Below, piece by piece: positions 35,094 to 44,311 of a stretch of DNA of 64,000 nt (within the stretch, counting starts at the first letter, position 1; every line of letters starts with the position of its first letter). The notes beneath the pieces are model-generated. The model was not told where the DNA came from and ran no database searches. It saw only the letters and a program-made list of their open reading frames with translations. The translations under genes and the position numbers were made by a program. The stretch is from Variovorax fucosicus. GTDB taxonomy: Bacteria > Pseudomonadota > Gammaproteobacteria > Burkholderiales > Burkholderiaceae_C. Where the stretch lies: contig NZ_JASZYU010000004.1 in NCBI RefSeq assembly GCF_030316825.1, positions 1-64,000 of the forward strand, read 5' to 3'.

Positions 35094-36593
35094 ATGAGCG
35101 GCGCGCAACCTATCAAGATCGCAATCCTCGCCATGGGCGGGGAGGGCGGCGGCGTCCTGGCCGACTGGATCGTCGACATGGGCGAAGCCAATGGCTATGT
35201 CGCCCAGACCACCTCGGTGCCGGGCGTGGCCCAGCGCACCGGTGCCACCATCTACTACGTCGAGCTCTACCCGGCTGCGCAGGCAGCGGCCGACGGCGGC
35301 CAGCCCGTGCTCGCGCTGATGCCGCTGCCGGGCGATGTCGACGTGGTGCTCGCCTCGGAGCTCATGGAAGCAGGCCGCGCCGTGCAGCGCGGCCTGGTCA
35401 CGGCGGATCGCACCACGCTCGTCGCGTCGACCCACCGCGTCTATTCGATCGCCGAGAAAAGCGCGCTCGGCGACGGCCGAGTCGACAGCGGCGAACTGCT
35501 CGCGCATGCGAACAAGGCCGCCAAGCGCTTCATCCGCTTCGACATGCAGCAGGCCGCCGAGGCCTCGGGCAGCGTGATCAGCGCGGTGCTCTTCGGCGCG
35601 CTGGCGGGCGCGGGCGTGCTGCCCTTCGCCCGGGCCCAGTTCGAAGCCACCATCGAGCGCGGCGGCGTCGGCGTGAAGCCCAGCCTCAAGGCCTTCGGTG
35701 CTGCTTTTCTGCGGGCACAAGGCGCGACTGAAGAAGAGGCGCCAGGGGTAGCGGCCGTGCCGGTGCCGCAGCCGAAGCACCCGGCCGTGCGAGCACTGGT
35801 CGAACGCGCGCAGCGCGACTTTCCGGTCGAGGCGCATTACTTCCTGCTCGAAGGCGTGCGCCGCCTCATCGACTACCAGGACACGGACTACGCGGGCCTC
35901 TACCTCGATCGCATGGCTGCGATGGCCAGGCTGCCCGCGAACGACGACGGCCGCCTGCTGCGCGAGACCGCACGCTACCTCGCGCTCTGGATGTCGTACG
36001 AAGACACGGCCCGCGTCGCCGCGCTCAAGACCCGTGCCACGCGCTTCGAGCGCGTGCGCGGCGAGGCGAGCGTCAAGGACGGACAGATCCTTGCCATCAA
36101 CGAATACATGCATCCGCGGATCCAGGAGATCTGCGAGACGCTGCCAGGCGGCATCGGCCGCTGGCTGATGAACTCGGGCCTGCCGCGGAAAACGGTGGAG
36201 CGCTTCACGCAGCACGGCCGCGTGATCCAGACCAGCTCGCTGCGCGGCTACCTGATGCTGCGCACCGTGGCCGCCATGAAGCGCTGGCGCCGTTCCACCA
36301 TCCGCTACGGCGAAGAAAACCAGCGCATCGAGGCATGGCTCGCACGCATTGCCGAGACTGCACTGCGCAACCCCGATCTCGCGGTGGAGCTTGCGCAATG
36401 CCAGCGGCTGGTCAAGGGCTACAGCGACACCCGCGAGCGGGGCCTGCGCAACTACGACACGGTCATCGGTGCTTTCCAGCGCGCCGGTGCCACTCTCGCG
36501 CCCGCCACGCTGCGCGAGCTGCGCGATGCCGCACTCGCCGATGAACATGGCCAAAAGCTTCAAGCCGCGCTGGCGCGGCATGCGCTGGCCTGA
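35094..36593 (+). CDS. iorB: Indolepyruvate oxidoreductase, beta-type subunit (IorB) with long C-terminal extension
   Basis: A 499-residue protein. Residues 1-200 are the gamma-type catalytic domain of 2-oxoacid:ferredoxin oxidoreductases (MGGEGGGVLADWIVDMGE, RTGATIYYVEL). The rest is the DUF6537-like extension common in proteobacterial aerobic IorB proteins, about 300 residues longer than archaeal IorB. It pairs with IorA directly upstream. The next gene starts 22 nt behind it. Confidence 0.9.
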   Translation: MSGAQPIKIAILAMGGEGGGVLADWIVDMGEANGYVAQTTSVPGVAQRTGATIYYVELYPAAQAAADGGQPVLALMPLPGDVDVVLASELMEAGRAVQRGLVTADRTTLVASTHRVYSIAEKSALGDGRVDSGELLAHANKAAKRFIRFDMQQAAEASGSVISAVLFGALAGAGVLPFARAQFEATIERGGVGVKPSLKAFGAAFLRAQGATEEEAPGVAAVPVPQPKHPAVRALVERAQRDFPVEAHYFLLEGVRRLIDYQDTDYAGLYLDRMAAMARLPANDDGRLLRETARYLALWMSYEDTARVAALKTRATRFERVRGEASVKDGQILAINEYMHPRIQEICETLPGGIGRWLMNSGLPRKTVERFTQHGRVIQTSSLRGYLMLRTVAAMKRWRRSTIRYGEENQRIEAWLARIAETALRNPDLAVELAQCQRLVKGYSDTRERGLRNYDTVIGAFQRAGATLAPATLRELRDAALADEHGQKLQAALARHALA

Positions 36594-36615
36594 ACAAGAG
36601 ACCCCAGGAACAGCG

Positions 36616-37608
36616 ATGACCGCCCAGCCCGCCACCATGTCCCTGCGCGTCGCCGAGGCGCGCGAACTGAATCCGGCGATCCGCATGTTGCGCCTGGCCG
36701 CCGAAGATGGCCGCGCGTTGCCCGGCTTTAGCGCCGGCGCCCACATTCGCGTGCAGGTGACGCTACCAGGCGGCGCCATCGACTGGCGTCACTATTCGCT
36801 CATCAACTTCGCAACCGCGCGCAATGCCACCAACGCGCCCACCGAGTACGTGATCGCCGTGCGCAAGGAGGCCGAAGGCCGCGGCGGCTCGCGCTTCATG
36901 CACGAGCGCGTGAACGCCGGCGACCTGCTCACGATCGAACTGCCGAAGAACGACTTTCCGCTGCACACCGGCCCTGGCGGCACCGTGCTGGCGGCAGGCG
37001 GCATCGGTGTCACGCCACTGGCCAGCATGGCGGCCCGCCGCCGCGCCGAGGGCCTTCCGGTTCGCATGCACTACGCCGGCCGCAGCCGCGACCTCATGGC
37101 CTTCCTGCCCGAGCTGCAGGCGTTGCTGGGCGAGGATCTCCGGATCCACGCCGACGCGGAAGCCGGCGCGCCGCTCGACATCGACGCGCTGCTCGACGCA
37201 TGCCCCGTCGGCGATCGCCTCTACGTCTGCGGTCCCAAGGTCATGCTCGATGCCGTGTTCGCCCGCACCCAGGCGCGCGGTTGGGAACACGACCGCGTGC
37301 ACTTCGAGCTCTTCACCGAGCCGGTCGCGGAGGCGGGCGACAAGCCCTTCGAGGTGGAGCTTGCCCAGTCGGGCCAGCGCTTTACCGTGCCGGCCGACCA
37401 GAGCGTTCTCGACTGCCTGATCGAGCACGGCTGCGACCCGATGTTCGACTGCAAGCGCGGCGAGTGCGGCGTTTGCGCGGTGCCAGTGCTCGAAGGCGAC
37501 ATCGACCACCGCGACTACGTGCTGACCGCGCGCGAAAAGGCGCTGGGCAATGTCATGCAGATCTGCATCTCGCGCGTCAAGGGCCCGCGCCTCGTGCTTG
37601 ACATCTGA
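36616..37608 (+). CDS. Phthalate-dioxygenase-reductase-type electron transfer protein
   Basis: A 330-residue oxygenase reductase. A flavin barrel (RHYSLIN at 58-64) is followed by an NAD domain (GGTVLAAGGIGVTPLASM, YVCGPKVMLDAVF) and a C-terminal plant-type 2Fe-2S domain with C279, C284, C287 and C317 (CKRGECGVC). This domain order is that of the vanillate demethylase and phthalate dioxygenase reductases. It passes electrons from NADH to a Rieske oxygenase, most likely the pair encoded next. It is the only reductase gene, so it may serve both Rieske pairs. The start has an AGGAA site. Confidence 0.92.
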   Translation: MTAQPATMSLRVAEARELNPAIRMLRLAAEDGRALPGFSAGAHIRVQVTLPGGAIDWRHYSLINFATARNATNAPTEYVIAVRKEAEGRGGSRFMHERVNAGDLLTIELPKNDFPLHTGPGGTVLAAGGIGVTPLASMAARRRAEGLPVRMHYAGRSRDLMAFLPELQALLGEDLRIHADAEAGAPLDIDALLDACPVGDRLYVCGPKVMLDAVFARTQARGWEHDRVHFELFTEPVAEAGDKPFEVELAQSGQRFTVPADQSVLDCLIEHGCDPMFDCKRGECGVCAVPVLEGDIDHRDYVLTAREKALGNVMQICISRVKGPRLVLDI

Positions 37609-37623
37609 AGGAGAAAGCCGAAC

Positions 37624-38946
37624 ATGACTTCCTACCGGAACAACCCCGACGCCGTGCGCGCACTGGTTCAGAACGACCGCGTGCACCGGGACCTCTACAT
37701 CAGCCAGGAGCTGTTCGAGGTCGAGCAGGAGCACTTCTTTGCCAACACCTGGAACTACGTCGGCCACGAAAGCCAGATTCCCAAGTCGGGCGACTGGTTC
37801 AGCAACGACATCGCGGGCCGGCCGCTGATCGTCGTGCGCCACACCGACGGCTCGGTGCGGGCCATGATGAACCGCTGTGCCCACAAGGGCTCCCGGCTCG
37901 TGAGCGGGCCTTGTGGAAACACCGGCAAGTTCTTTCGCTGCCCGTACCACGCGTGGACTTTCAAGACCGACGGCGCGCTGCTCGCCATCCCGCTCAAAAC
38001 CGGCTATGAAAACACTGCCCTGCACGAGTGCGAATCGGCCAAGGGGCTGACCACGGTGAAGCACGTGCGCAGCCACCGTGGGTTCATCTTCGTCAAGATC
38101 AACGATACGGGGCCGGACTTCGACGAGTACTTCGGCGATTCGCTCAGCTCGATCGACAACATGGCCGACCGCTCGCCCGAAGGCGAACTCGAGATCGCAG
38201 GCGGCTGCCTGCGCTTCGTGCACCAGTGCAATTGGAAGATGTTCGTCGAGAACCTCAACGACACCATGCACCCGATGGTGGCGCACGAATCTTCCGCCGG
38301 AACCGCCAAGCGCATGTGGGCCGACAAGCCGGCCGACGAACCCAAGCCGATGGCGGTCGAGCAGTTCGTGCCCTTCATGTCGGACTACAAGTTCTTCGAG
38401 GACATGGGCATTCGCACCTATGACCACGGCCACAGCTTCACCGGCGTTCACTTCAGCATCCACAGCAAGTACAAGGCGATTCCCGCGTACGACGACGCGA
38501 TGAAGGCACGCTACGGCGAGGAGCGCACCGCGCAGATTCTGGGCATGGCGCGCCACAACACGGTGTACTACCCCAACCTCACCATCAAGGGCGCGATCCA
38601 GGCGATCCGCGTGGTGAAGCCGATCGCGGCCGACAGGACGCTGGTCGAGAGCTGGACGTTCCGGCTCAAGGGTGCGCCGCCTGAACTGCTGCAGCGCACC
38701 GCCATGTACAACCGGCTCATCAACTCGCCATTTTCCGTGGTGGGCCATGACGACCTGCAGGCCTACCGCGGCATGCAGGCCGGCCTGCATGCCAGCGGCA
38801 ATGAATGGGTCAGCCTGCACCGCAACTATGACCCTTCGGAGCTGAAGGGCGGCGAGATCACGACGGGCGGCACCAGCGAGCTGCCCATGCGCAACCAGTA
38901 CCGCAGCTGGGCCGAACGCATGACAGAAACCATGCGGAGCCGCTGA
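37624..38946 (+). CDS. Rieske oxygenase large subunit, first copy
   Basis: A 440-residue ring-hydroxylating oxygenase alpha subunit. Rieske ligands are C85, H87, C106 and H109 (CAHKG, CPYHAW). The mononuclear iron site has H216 and H221 in NDTMHPMVAH. It inserts oxygen into an aromatic ring with electrons from the reductase. With the small subunit 1 nt downstream it corresponds to the IadD/IadE type of oxygenase that attacks indole-3-acetate. The assignment to that substrate is by locus content. It is about 55% identical by eye to the second copy at 47596. Confidence 0.92.
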   Translation: MTSYRNNPDAVRALVQNDRVHRDLYISQELFEVEQEHFFANTWNYVGHESQIPKSGDWFSNDIAGRPLIVVRHTDGSVRAMMNRCAHKGSRLVSGPCGNTGKFFRCPYHAWTFKTDGALLAIPLKTGYENTALHECESAKGLTTVKHVRSHRGFIFVKINDTGPDFDEYFGDSLSSIDNMADRSPEGELEIAGGCLRFVHQCNWKMFVENLNDTMHPMVAHESSAGTAKRMWADKPADEPKPMAVEQFVPFMSDYKFFEDMGIRTYDHGHSFTGVHFSIHSKYKAIPAYDDAMKARYGEERTAQILGMARHNTVYYPNLTIKGAIQAIRVVKPIAADRTLVESWTFRLKGAPPELLQRTAMYNRLINSPFSVVGHDDLQAYRGMQAGLHASGNEWVSLHRNYDPSELKGGEITTGGTSELPMRNQYRSWAERMTETMRSR

Positions 38947-38947
38947 A

Positions 38948-39430
38948 ATGCATGCAGTTACTCGCCAGGATTTGATCGACTTCGTCGTGAACGAAGCGCA
39001 TCTGCTCGACACCCGCCGCTACGAGGAATGGAACGCGCTCTTCACCGACGACGCCTTCTACTGGGTGCCATTGGTGCCGGACCAGGAGGACGGCCTCAAC
39101 CACACATCGCACCTCTACGAAGACAAGCTGCTGCGCGAGTTGCGCATCGAGCGCCTCAAGAGCCCGCGCGCCTTTTCGCAGCAGCCGCCGAGTCGTTGCC
39201 ACCACCTGCTGCAGGTGCCGGTGGTCGAAGCCTTCGACGAGGCCGCCAACCGCTATGTGGTGCGCACGGGTTTTCACTACACCGAGTCGCAGGGCGATGA
39301 GCTTCAGTTTTACGTCGGCACCTTCTTCCATCACCTTTCGGTGCAGGACGGCGCACTGCGCATGACGCTCAAGCGCGTCAACCTCCTCAACTGCGATGCC
39401 GCGCTGCCGGCGGTGCAACTCTTCATCTAG
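38948..39430 (+). CDS. Rieske oxygenase small subunit, first copy
   Basis: A 160-residue beta subunit of the cystatin/SnoaL-like fold (LIDFVVNEAHLLDTRRYEEW, ALFTDDAFYWVPL, RVNLLNCD, AVQLFI ending). It stabilises the alpha subunit trimer and has no metal site. It begins 1 nt after the alpha gene. Confidence 0.92.
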   Translation: MHAVTRQDLIDFVVNEAHLLDTRRYEEWNALFTDDAFYWVPLVPDQEDGLNHTSHLYEDKLLRELRIERLKSPRAFSQQPPSRCHHLLQVPVVEAFDEAANRYVVRTGFHYTESQGDELQFYVGTFFHHLSVQDGALRMTLKRVNLLNCDAALPAVQLFI

Positions 39431-39437
39431 GGACGCA

Positions 39438-41063
39438 ATGCAGCACGCCACCGTCCACGACGTATTCAAGACCACCGCGGCACGCACGCCGGAGGCCGAA
39501 TTCCTGTTCACCGAATCGGTGACGGCAGCGGCCTATGGCATCTCTGCCGGCGCCATCCGCTGGGGCGAGGCGGCGGCGCAGGTCGAGCGCCTGCGCGCAG
39601 CCTATGCGCAGGCGGGCTACGGGCACGGCCACCGCGTCGGCCTGTTGCTGGAGAACCGGCCGGCTTTCCTGTTCCACTGGTTCGCGCTCAACGCACTGGG
39701 CGTGAGTGTGGTGCCTATCAATTCCGAGATGCGCTCGGCCGAGCTGGTCTACCTGATCGGCCACAGCGAGATCGGCCTGGCCGTGACGCTGCCCGGGCGC
39801 GCCGCCGACCTGCGCGCCGCGGCGGTGCAGGCCGGGGTCGCCTTCGAAACGATGGGCCCCGATGACGAGGTGCCACCCGCCAGGACAGTGGCGCCGCGCG
39901 CAGGCGAGGCCATCGGCCTCGATTCCGAGTGCAGCCTGCTCTACACCTCGGGCACCACCGGGCGGCCCAAGGGCTGCATCCTTGGCAACGCCTATTTCCT
40001 GCGCGCCGGCGAGTGGTATGCCGCGCTCGACGGTGTGTGCGGCATCCGGCGCGACACCGAGCGCGTCATCACGCCGCTGCCGCTCAATCACATGAACGCG
40101 ATGGCGTTCTCCACGATGCTGGTGCTGGTGGCTGGCGGCTGCCTGGTGCAGCTCGACCGTTTCCACCCGAAGACCTGGCTGGCCAGCGCACGCGAGAGCC
40201 GCGCCACCATCGTGCATTACCTCGGCGTGATGCCGGCCATGTTGCTGTCCGCGCCGGCATCGGTGGGCGATCGCGACCATGCCATCCGCTGGGGCTTTGG
40301 CGCGGGTGTGGATCGCAAGCACCATGCGTCATTCGAAGCGCGCTTCGGCTTCCCGCTGGTCGAGGCCTGGGCCATGACCGAGACCGGCGCCGCCGCCTGC
40401 GTGATGGCCAACCGGGAGCCACGCCTCGTCGGCACCAGCTGCTTCGGGCGGCAGGAGGACTTCGTGCAGATCCGCCTCGTGGGCGAAGACGGCAACGACA
40501 TCGGCGTCGACACGCCGGGCGAGCTGCTGGTGCGCTCCGCCGGCAGCGACCCCAAGCGCTACTTCTTCTCGGGCTACCTGAAAGACGAAGCGGCGACGCG
40601 CGAGGCCTGGGCCGACGGCTGGTTCCACACCGGCGACCTGGTGCGGCGCGATGCGCAAGGCAACTTCTTTTTCGTCGACCGCAAGAAGAACGTGATCCGC
40701 CGCAGTGGCGAGAACATTTCGGCGGTCGAGGTCGAAAGCGTGCTCAACCAGCACCCGGCCGTGAAGACCTCGGCCGTGGCCGCCACGCCCGACGCGGTGC
40801 GCGGCGACGAAGTACTGGCCTGCATCGTGATGCGCGAGGACGCGGACGCGTCTCAGCGCGAGCAGCTCGCGGCCAGCATCGTCGCGCATGCGCTGGCGCA
40901 ACTGGCCTATTACAAGGCGCCGGGCTACGTCGCCTTCGTCGACGCGCTGCCGCTCACCGCATCGCAGAAGATCCAGCGTGGCCAGCTGCGCGAACTCGCG
41001 CACGCACTTCCCGGGCAGGCGCACTGCATCGACACACGCGCCATGAAAAAGAGGCAGACATGA
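39438..41063 (+). CDS. Acyl-CoA/aryl-CoA ligase (AMP-binding), first copy
   Basis: A 541-residue adenylate-forming enzyme. The P-loop is YTSGTTGRPKG at about 169-179, adenine contacts lie in MTETGAA, the hinge aspartate motif in YFFSGYLKDE and WFHTGDLVRRD, and the C-terminal lysine region in LPLTASQKIQRGQLRE. It makes an acyl-CoA from an acid, CoA and ATP. Next to the Rieske pair and followed by a thiolase-fold gene (4-bp overlap), it is placed to activate an oxidised indoleacetate. Confidence 0.9.
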   Translation: MQHATVHDVFKTTAARTPEAEFLFTESVTAAAYGISAGAIRWGEAAAQVERLRAAYAQAGYGHGHRVGLLLENRPAFLFHWFALNALGVSVVPINSEMRSAELVYLIGHSEIGLAVTLPGRAADLRAAAVQAGVAFETMGPDDEVPPARTVAPRAGEAIGLDSECSLLYTSGTTGRPKGCILGNAYFLRAGEWYAALDGVCGIRRDTERVITPLPLNHMNAMAFSTMLVLVAGGCLVQLDRFHPKTWLASARESRATIVHYLGVMPAMLLSAPASVGDRDHAIRWGFGAGVDRKHHASFEARFGFPLVEAWAMTETGAAACVMANREPRLVGTSCFGRQEDFVQIRLVGEDGNDIGVDTPGELLVRSAGSDPKRYFFSGYLKDEAATREAWADGWFHTGDLVRRDAQGNFFFVDRKKNVIRRSGENISAVEVESVLNQHPAVKTSAVAATPDAVRGDEVLACIVMREDADASQREQLAASIVAHALAQLAYYKAPGYVAFVDALPLTASQKIQRGQLRELAHALPGQAHCIDTRAMKKRQT

Positions 41064-42232
41064 CCAAGCGGCGGCTTTCCTACGAAGGCGTGGCAGTGGC
41101 CGTGCCGGTCACCGTGCCGTACGTGCGCTACTCGACGCACACGGCGCATTGGTTCATCGGGCAGGCGCTCGAGGCGCTGGTGCAGGCCAGCGGCGTGCCG
41201 AAGGCGCAGATCGACGGCCTGTGCCTCAGCAGCTTCTCGCTGGCACCTGACACGGCCGTGGGCGTGACCCAGCACGTGGGCCTCTCGCCGCGCTGGCTCG
41301 ACCATGTGCCGACCGGCGGCGCGTCGGGCGTGATGTGCCTGCGCCGCGCCGCACGTGCGGTGCAGGCAGGCGACGCGGACATCGTGGCTTGCGTCGGCGC
41401 CGACACCAACCACGTCGATTCCTTCCGCCAGACGCTCGGCAGCTTCAGCAATTTCGCGCGGGACGCGAGCTACCCCTACGGTTCTGGTGGACCGAACTCG
41501 ATCTTCGCGTTCATCACCGCGAACTACATGCGCACCTATGGCGCGCGGCGGGAGGATTTCGGCCGCATCGCAGTCGACCAGCGCACCAATGCGCTGGGCA
41601 ACCCCCATGCCATGTTCAAGAAGCCGCTGACGCTCGACGAGTACATGGCGGCGCGGCCCATCTCCGACCCCATTCACCTGTTCGACTGCGTCATGCCCTG
41701 CGCGGGTGCCGAGGCCTTCCTCGTCATGAGCGAGGAGCGGGCGCGCGACCTGGGCCTGGCGCATGTGGTGATCCGCGGCGCCATCGAGCGGCACAACGCC
41801 TTTGCCGACGATCCGGTGATGGTGCAGGGCGGCTGGCGCGTGGACCGCGACGACCTCTACGCACAGGCCGGCGTGCAGCCCGCGGCGCTTGACTTCGTGC
41901 AGACCTACGACGACTACCCGGTGATCGCGATGATGCAGTTCGAAGACCTTGGCTTTTGCGAGAAGGGCGAAGGCCCGGCTTTCGTGCAGTCGCACACGAT
42001 GACTTTCGACGGCAGCTTTCCGAACAACACCAGCGGCGGGCAACTGTCGGCCGGGCAGGCCGGCGCAGCGGGCGGCTTTCTCGGCATGGTCGAGGCGGTT
42101 CGTCAGCTGACCGGCCAGGCCGGGCCGCGCACGGTGCCCGATGCACAGCTGGGCCTGGTCGCGGGCTTCGGCATGGTGACCTACGACCGCTGCCTGTGCA
42201 CAGGCGCGGTCATCCTGGGGAGATCCGCATGA
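41060..42232 (+). CDS. Thiolase-fold protein without the nucleophilic Cys (Ltp2-like, retro-aldolase candidate)
   Basis: A 390-residue SCP2/lipid-transfer-type thiolase homologue. At the place of the N-terminal nucleophile (CASG in thiolases) it reads GGASG, with G87 instead of Cys, so it cannot do ordinary thiolysis. The C-terminal segments NTSGGQLSAGQAGAAGG and FGMVTYDRCLC are kept, as is the Tyr-rich QTYDDYPVIAM stretch. Cysteine-free relatives such as steroid Ltp2 are aldolases that work with a DUF35 partner, and the next gene, overlapping by 4 bp, starts with a DUF35 domain. A retro-aldol role is inferred. Confidence 0.82.
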   Translation: MTKRRLSYEGVAVAVPVTVPYVRYSTHTAHWFIGQALEALVQASGVPKAQIDGLCLSSFSLAPDTAVGVTQHVGLSPRWLDHVPTGGASGVMCLRRAARAVQAGDADIVACVGADTNHVDSFRQTLGSFSNFARDASYPYGSGGPNSIFAFITANYMRTYGARREDFGRIAVDQRTNALGNPHAMFKKPLTLDEYMAARPISDPIHLFDCVMPCAGAEAFLVMSEERARDLGLAHVVIRGAIERHNAFADDPVMVQGGWRVDRDDLYAQAGVQPAALDFVQTYDDYPVIAMMQFEDLGFCEKGEGPAFVQSHTMTFDGSFPNNTSGGQLSAGQAGAAGGFLGMVEAVRQLTGQAGPRTVPDAQLGLVAGFGMVTYDRCLCTGAVILGRSA

Positions 42233-43482
42233 CGATGCCCATGATGCGCCCCCCGCGCAAGAACCCGGTGCTGCGCACCCGCCAGATGAATCTGCCGCCG
42301 TGGGCGCGCGGGCGCGTTGCGCTGGGCATCACGGCCGCCGCGGCCGAAGGGCGCTTCGAGCTGCAGACCTGCGAAGACTGCGGCACGGTGCAATACCCGC
42401 CGCGCGAGGCCTGCCACAAGTGTCTTTCGCCGCGCCTGCACTGGCGGGCGCAAGGCGGCGAGGGCAAGTTGCTCGCCAGCACCACGCTGCATCACAGCAA
42501 TGACCTGTTCTTTCGCGAGCGGCTGCCCTGGCGGCTGGGCCTGGTGCACCTCGACGCCGGCCCGACGCTCATGGTGCACCTGCATGGCGAAGTCGGCGAT
42601 GCGCCCACGCGCGTGCGCGTCGGTGCCCGGCTCGACCGCGCGGGCCAAGCCGTTCTCATTGGTTTTCCGAATGAAGGGAGTGCCCATATGGCCGACGACA
42701 AGATGCTCCGTGAAATGACCAGCGACCCCAAGTTCCGCAAGGCGCTGGTGACCGACGGCAAGACCGAAACCGGGCAGGCCATCGTGCGTGCGCTGGTCAA
42801 GTCCGGTGCCGACATCGTCTGGGTCGGCCATGCCGAGCCCTGGAAGAAGATGGGTGACGGGCTCGACGACATTTCGGCGCTGCCGCAGGTCACGCTGGTG
42901 CCGCTCGACCTGACCAACGGGCGCTCTGTCGTCGAGCTGGCCGGCGAGATCGGCGGCAAGGTCGACATCGTCATCAACAACGCAGAGGTGCATCGAACCT
43001 TCGGCATCGGCGCCCGGCGCGGCACCGATGTGGCCAAGGCCGAGATGGACATCAACTACTTCGGCCTGCTGCGCCTCGCGCAGGAGTTCGGGCCGGCGCT
43101 CAAGGGGCGCTCCGCCGACGGTGCGACCGGTGCCACGGCCTGGGTCAACCTGCTGTCGATCTATGCGCTCAGCAACTTCCCGCCGCACGGCACCTTCAGC
43201 GCGTCGAAGGCGGCAGCGCATTCGCTCGCGCAGTGCCTGCGTGCCGAGATGCGACCGGCCGGCATCCGGGTGATCAACGTGTTCCCGGGGCCGATCGACG
43301 ACGAGTGGAACCAGCACATGCCGCCGCCCAAGCTGGCGCCGGCCACGCTCGCCAGCGCCATCGTCAAGGCGCTGCGCGATGGCGTGGAAGACATCTACCC
43401 GGGCGACGTGGCGCAGGAATGGCTGGAGCGCTGGCGCGACAACCCGAAGGTGCTCGAGCGCGAGCTGGCCGCAGGCGGCTGA
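42229..43482 (+). CDS. DUF35 zinc-ribbon/OB-fold protein fused to an atypical SDR
   Basis: A 417-residue single reading frame. Residues 1 to about 150 form a DUF35 protein: zinc ribbon C48, C51, C62, C65 (CEDCG, CHKC) and an OB-fold. Residues 154-417 are an SDR with a degenerate cofactor loop (VTDGKTETGQ) and NNAEV in place of NNAG. It has F instead of the catalytic Tyr (GTFSASK where YxxxK is expected). DUF35 proteins partner thiolase-fold enzymes, here the one directly upstream. Inside the frame an AAGGGAG site at 42674-42680 stands 7 nt before ATG 42688, so the SDR part may also be made alone (264 residues). Confidence 0.85.
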   Translation: MTMPMMRPPRKNPVLRTRQMNLPPWARGRVALGITAAAAEGRFELQTCEDCGTVQYPPREACHKCLSPRLHWRAQGGEGKLLASTTLHHSNDLFFRERLPWRLGLVHLDAGPTLMVHLHGEVGDAPTRVRVGARLDRAGQAVLIGFPNEGSAHMADDKMLREMTSDPKFRKALVTDGKTETGQAIVRALVKSGADIVWVGHAEPWKKMGDGLDDISALPQVTLVPLDLTNGRSVVELAGEIGGKVDIVINNAEVHRTFGIGARRGTDVAKAEMDINYFGLLRLAQEFGPALKGRSADGATGATAWVNLLSIYALSNFPPHGTFSASKAAAHSLAQCLRAEMRPAGIRVINVFPGPIDDEWNQHMPPPKLAPATLASAIVKALRDGVEDIYPGDVAQEWLERWRDNPKVLERELAAGG

Positions 43483-43497
43483 CACCAGGAGCAACAC

Positions 43498-44304
43498 ATG
43501 ACGACGACAACCGAACTGATGTCCGCCGCCGAAATCCTCGGCGGCCTGGTGGGCGCGATGGCCAGTGGCCGCATTCGCGTGATCGACCTCACGCAGACGC
43601 TCACGCCTGAGTTCCCGCAGATCGCGCTGCCGCCAGAGATGGGCCAGTGCTGGCCGTTCCGGATCGAGGAAGTGTCGAAGTACGACGAGCGCGGACCGGG
43701 CTGGTACTGGAATAATTTTTCCTGCGGCGAGCACACGGGCACGCACTTCGACGCGCCGATCCACTGGATCTCGGGCCGCGACCTACCGAACAACTCGGTC
43801 GACACGATCCCGGTGCAGCACTTCGTGGCGCCGGCCTGCGTGATCGATTGTTCGGCCGCCGTGCAAACCGACGACGACTACCTGCTGAGCGTGGCCGACA
43901 TCGAACGCTACGAAGCGAAGCACGGCCGCATTCCGAAGGGTGCGTGGGTGCTGATGCGCACCGACTGGTCCAAGCGGAGCGACCCGGAGGCCTACCAGAA
44001 CTTCGACGAAACGGGGCAGCACACGCCGGGCCCTGGCACCGAGGCCGTGCGCTTCCTGGTGGAGCAGCGCGACGTGCTGGGCTTCGGCTCCGAGGCCATC
44101 GGCACCGATGCCGGGCAGGGCTACCACCTGCGCCCGCCATACCCTTGCCACTACTACATGCATGGCGCCGGGCGCTATGGCCTGCAGTGCCTGAGCAACC
44201 TCGACCTGCTGCCGCCATCCGGTGCGGTGCTGATCTGCCCGCCGCTCAAGATCGAGAAGGGCAGCGGCAGCCCGTTGCGCGTGCTCGCGCTGGTGGCCGC
44301 GTGA
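43498..44304 (+). CDS. Cyclase-family metal hydrolase, isatin hydrolase-like
   Basis: A 268-residue member of the cyclase/kynurenine formamidase superfamily. The metal motif HTGTHFDAPIHW supplies H79, H83, D85 and H89. The WYWNNFSCGE stretch before it and the C-terminal GTDAGQG loop fit the isatin hydrolase subgroup, which opens isatin to isatinate with a divalent metal. It follows the thiolase-fold and DUF35-SDR genes, consistent with isatin as their product. Kynurenine formamidase or another amide/lactone hydrolase is the alternative. Confidence 0.82.
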   Translation: MTTTTELMSAAEILGGLVGAMASGRIRVIDLTQTLTPEFPQIALPPEMGQCWPFRIEEVSKYDERGPGWYWNNFSCGEHTGTHFDAPIHWISGRDLPNNSVDTIPVQHFVAPACVIDCSAAVQTDDDYLLSVADIERYEAKHGRIPKGAWVLMRTDWSKRSDPEAYQNFDETGQHTPGPGTEAVRFLVEQRDVLGFGSEAIGTDAGQGYHLRPPYPCHYYMHGAGRYGLQCLSNLDLLPPSGAVLICPPLKIEKGSGSPLRVLALVAA

Positions 44305-44311
44305 GTCGACC

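Noticed and set aside
32919..36779. A 1286-codon open frame on the minus strand
   Set aside because: It lies opposite iorA, iorB and the reductase gene. It is Arg/His/Ala-rich without family features, as expected for the antisense of high-G+C coding DNA.
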